A program made the position numbers and the translations under genes. A stretch of 64,000 nt of DNA from Nocardia suismassiliense (GTDB lineage Bacteria > Actinomycetota > Actinomycetes > Mycobacteriales > Mycobacteriaceae): the NCBI RefSeq assembly GCF_900269665.1, contig NZ_LT985361.1, forward strand, positions 4,026,694 through 4,090,693. The letters run 5' to 3'. The notes under the pieces are model-generated. The model was given only the letters and a program-made list of their open reading frames with translations, was not told where the DNA came from and made no database searches. Below are positions 61,884-64,000 of the stretch, piece by piece. Each line of letters opens with the position of its first letter. The stretch's first letter is position 1.

Positions 61884-63955
61884 CGATCCTCGAATTCGAC
61901 GGCATCGCCTTCGATCCGGTGGGCGTTGGCCCAGGGCGGGCCGGTGACGGCACACGCATACCTCGCTCGCCGCGAAACGAGCCGCCGCAGGATGACTCGG
62001 CTGTCCGGGAACACGAACCGGTGGCTGGTGCGACGGCGACCGAGAGCTACCCGACCACCGCGGCGATGCCTGACCAGACCGCTGCGTCAGCTGACCGGCG
62101 CATCGCCGAGCCGACCGAAGCCGTCGACAGCGGTGCCCGAGTTCCGCACCCGCTCAGTGAGATTCGAACCGGCGTGGTTACCGCCCACCGCGCGGCATTG
62201 GCGGCCCAGTTGGCGCTGCAGCGCGCGGTGTGGCAACGCACCGTGCGCTCGGCGTCCCTTGGCGCGATCACCTCCGCCGGTTCAACTGTGGTCGAGGCCG
62301 AACCAGTAGCTACCGCATCCGAATCAGCGTTCAAGCCGCTGGCCCGCAGCCGACGTGCCGACCTGGATGCGGCCGCGCTGCAGCGGCTCACCGAGGGCGA
62401 CGTCGTCGGTGTCTTCGGCACCGACCATCAGCGCCCCGGCGTGACCTCGGTGGCCAGGCTCGCCACGACGGGTCCGCTGATCCTCACCGAAGTCACGACG
62501 ATCGAACTGCGCGGTGGCACCGGAAAAGGCCGTGTAGTCGCACGATTCGACGGCGACGCCCGCGCGGCGGCGGTGCAGGCGGCGGAGGTGTTCGCCCTGT
62601 TCACCGGCTTGCCACTGTGCCTGTCCGGCAGCACCCTGGCCGCGCAGGTCAGTGGTTCGCCCGCCGGGCGGTCCACCGGAACGGTGGACCTCGTCGTCAC
62701 CGAGATCGACCTGATCCCACGACCACACGTCGCCGCAACGGCGAGTATCGCTGGTACACAGGAGAACTTGCAGGTCACCGTCACAGCAGTCGAGCCGGCG
62801 GGCGCCGGCGTAGGCCCGGGCGAAGCCGCACCGGGCCTGCTGCTCAACGAATTCCACATGACGCACCTGTCCCGCGGCGATCAAAGCATCGCCATGGGCC
62901 CGGAATTCGCGGAGTACACCGGCGTCCGGGCAACCCGCCTGCCCACCGGTGGACTGCTGCTCGTCGACCGGGTGCGCGAGTTCGACGGTGCGCGAGGCCG
63001 ATTGGACAGCGCCGCATACCGCACCGAGTACGACTCACCCGCCGACTCCTGGTACTACGGCGACACAGCCAACGAGTCGATGCCGCACTTCGTCTACATG
63101 GAAACCTCGCTGCAGGCCGCCCTGCTGATGGGTTACTACGCAGGCCCGACGCTCACCCAGCCCGGCGTCACCCTGAGTCTGCGCAACCTCGGCGGCACGG
63201 CGACGGTACTGCGGCAGATCGACCTGCGCGACAAGACGATCGACCAGTCTTCCCGGCTGCTGTCGACCACCATCCTGCCCGGCTCCTCGCTACAGACGTT
63301 CGACTACACACTGAGCGTGGACGGCGAACCGTTCTACACCGGCGAGACCATGTTCGGCTACTTCAGCGACGAAGCCCTGGCGAACCAGACCGGCCTGGAC
63401 GCCGGACAGTCCGCCCCGACCTGGCTCGGCGAGCATCCGGACGCACGGACCCGCACCATCGACGTGGCCACGCGCCGCGCCGACCCGCACGCCCAGCTGT
63501 GTGCCCGCCGGACCTTGGCCTTGATCGACCACATCGACGTGGTCGACGGCGGCGGCAAATACCAAGCGGGCTACCTGCATTCGCTGCGCGCGATCGACCC
63601 GTCGGACTGGTACTTCGACCGGCACTTCCATCTCGACCCGGTGATCCCCGGTTCGCTCGGTGTGGAGTCGGTCATCCACGCGGTGCAGGAGTGGCTGCTC
63701 GATGCCGGATTCGCCGACGAGCTCAGCGATCCGGTCTTCCGCATCCCCGCCGACATCCCCTTCAGCTGGCGCTACCGCGGCCAGTTCCTGCCCACCGACG
63801 GCACGGTGGAACTCGAGGCGCACATCAAGGAGGTGCGGCGCACCGCACACGGCGTCACCGTCATCGTCGACGGCTCGCTGTGGAAGCCCGGCCTGCGCAT
63901 CTACGAACTCATCGACCTCGCGGTCGAACTCGGCGAGCGAGAGGGCGGCCGATGA
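61880..63955 (+). CDS. PfaC-type dehydratase protein lacking KS-CLF
   Basis: ATG 61880 overlaps the synthase stop by four bases; 691 residues. After an Ala/Pro-rich start comes a degenerate dehydratase-like region (LTEGDVVGVFGTDH, about 170-330). A full double-hotdog unit of the PfaC second DH type follows: TRLPTGGLLLVDRV, MPHFVYMETSLQAALLMGYY (about 401), LRNLGGTATV, TMFGYFSDEALANQTGL, and FHLDPVIPGSLGVES (about 583). It should dehydrate 3-hydroxyacyl-ACP to form or isomerise double bonds. Typical PfaC proteins carry KS-CLF in front; here these must be on another gene. Confidence 0.87.
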   Translation: MTILEFDGIAFDPVGVGPGRAGDGTRIPRSPRNEPPQDDSAVREHEPVAGATATESYPTTAAMPDQTAASADRRIAEPTEAVDSGARVPHPLSEIRTGVVTAHRAALAAQLALQRAVWQRTVRSASLGAITSAGSTVVEAEPVATASESAFKPLARSRRADLDAAALQRLTEGDVVGVFGTDHQRPGVTSVARLATTGPLILTEVTTIELRGGTGKGRVVARFDGDARAAAVQAAEVFALFTGLPLCLSGSTLAAQVSGSPAGRSTGTVDLVVTEIDLIPRPHVAATASIAGTQENLQVTVTAVEPAGAGVGPGEAAPGLLLNEFHMTHLSRGDQSIAMGPEFAEYTGVRATRLPTGGLLLVDRVREFDGARGRLDSAAYRTEYDSPADSWYYGDTANESMPHFVYMETSLQAALLMGYYAGPTLTQPGVTLSLRNLGGTATVLRQIDLRDKTIDQSSRLLSTTILPGSSLQTFDYTLSVDGEPFYTGETMFGYFSDEALANQTGLDAGQSAPTWLGEHPDARTRTIDVATRRADPHAQLCARRTLALIDHIDVVDGGGKYQAGYLHSLRAIDPSDWYFDRHFHLDPVIPGSLGVESVIHAVQEWLLDAGFADELSDPVFRIPADIPFSWRYRGQFLPTDGTVELEAHIKEVRRTAHGVTVIVDGSLWKPGLRIYELIDLAVELGEREGGR

Positions 63956-64000
63956 CCACGTCCCGGATGGGTGTCCTCGCGGAGACCGCCGACGACATCA
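63952..64000 (+). CDS. Start of a further gene of the lipid-synthase operon (cut by window)
   Basis: An ATG overlaps the previous stop (ATGA) and the frame stays open to the window end, giving MTTSRMGVLAETADDI. That is too little to identify. The missing KS-CLF or a PfaD-type enoyl reductase would be expected nearby. Confidence 0.6.
   Translation, partial: MTTSRMGVLAETADDI

Overview
The window is very GC-rich, gene-dense DNA with frequent GTG starts and stop/start overlaps. It has conservon genes, a 13E12-type HNH gene, an EmbR-like regulator, an Ald/AldR pair, a PruA/PruB/PucR proline module and five cytochromes P450. This fits a mycolic-acid actinomycete, most likely Nocardia or a close relative. 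I saw no rRNA, tRNA, CRISPR array or insertion sequence.

Region 1 (1-5.1 kb) is a conservon: histidine-kinase-like CvnA (truncated by the window edge), roadblock CvnB, DUF742 CvnC, small GTPase CvnD and two P450s. It ends at a strong terminator. Region 2 (5.2-13.3 kb) is mixed housekeeping and accessory genes: a DUF574 methyltransferase, a VOC protein, a YbdK-type carboxylate-amine ligase with an attenuator-like leader, a broken AraC remnant, a Na+/H+ antiporter, a YhgE-like membrane protein, an acyl-CoA dehydrogenase and a thioesterase.

Region 3 (13.4-23.9 kb) is a probable biosynthetic cluster. A leftward operon encodes a fatty acyl-AMP ligase, a ferritin-like diiron enzyme, a hotdog thioesterase, a free acyl carrier protein, a cyclopropane-synthase-like methyltransferase and a second diiron enzyme. 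A rightward operon encodes three P450s and a flavin monooxygenase. The two diverge from one AT-richer promoter region. The logic is activation of a fatty acid, loading on the ACP, oxidation or desaturation on the carrier, methylation, release and late oxidation. It resembles polyyne/alkyne pathways but uses soluble ferritin-like enzymes.

Region 4 (24-34.4 kb) holds a secreted glycosidase-like lipoprotein beside a two-component system, an orphan coiled-coil protein, two tandem RNHCP zinc proteins, a GntR/MFS pair, and alanine dehydrogenase with a convergent Lrp/AsnC regulator. A shared sequence element lies upstream of both of these last two genes. Region 5 (34.4-43 kb) is catabolic: a PNPOx-like protein, an amidase, a uronate-dehydrogenase-like enzyme, an amino-acid permease, and proline catabolism (pruA-pruB) divergent from a PucR-type regulator.

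Region 6 (43-51.7 kb) contains an RNase III homologue lacking three of four catalytic acids, small membrane, lipoprotein and coiled-coil proteins, a methyltransferase, the 13E12 HNH protein, two repetitive secreted proteins, an EmbR-like regulator and a LysR regulator. Region 7 (51.8-64 kb, running off the end) is a PUFA/secondary-lipid-synthase-like operon: acyl-CoA/AMP ligase, FAD oxidoreductase, SGNH hydrolase, a 2137-residue PfaA-like synthase (KS-AT-ACP-ACP-KR-DH), a PfaC-type dehydratase protein without KS-CLF, and the start of another gene.
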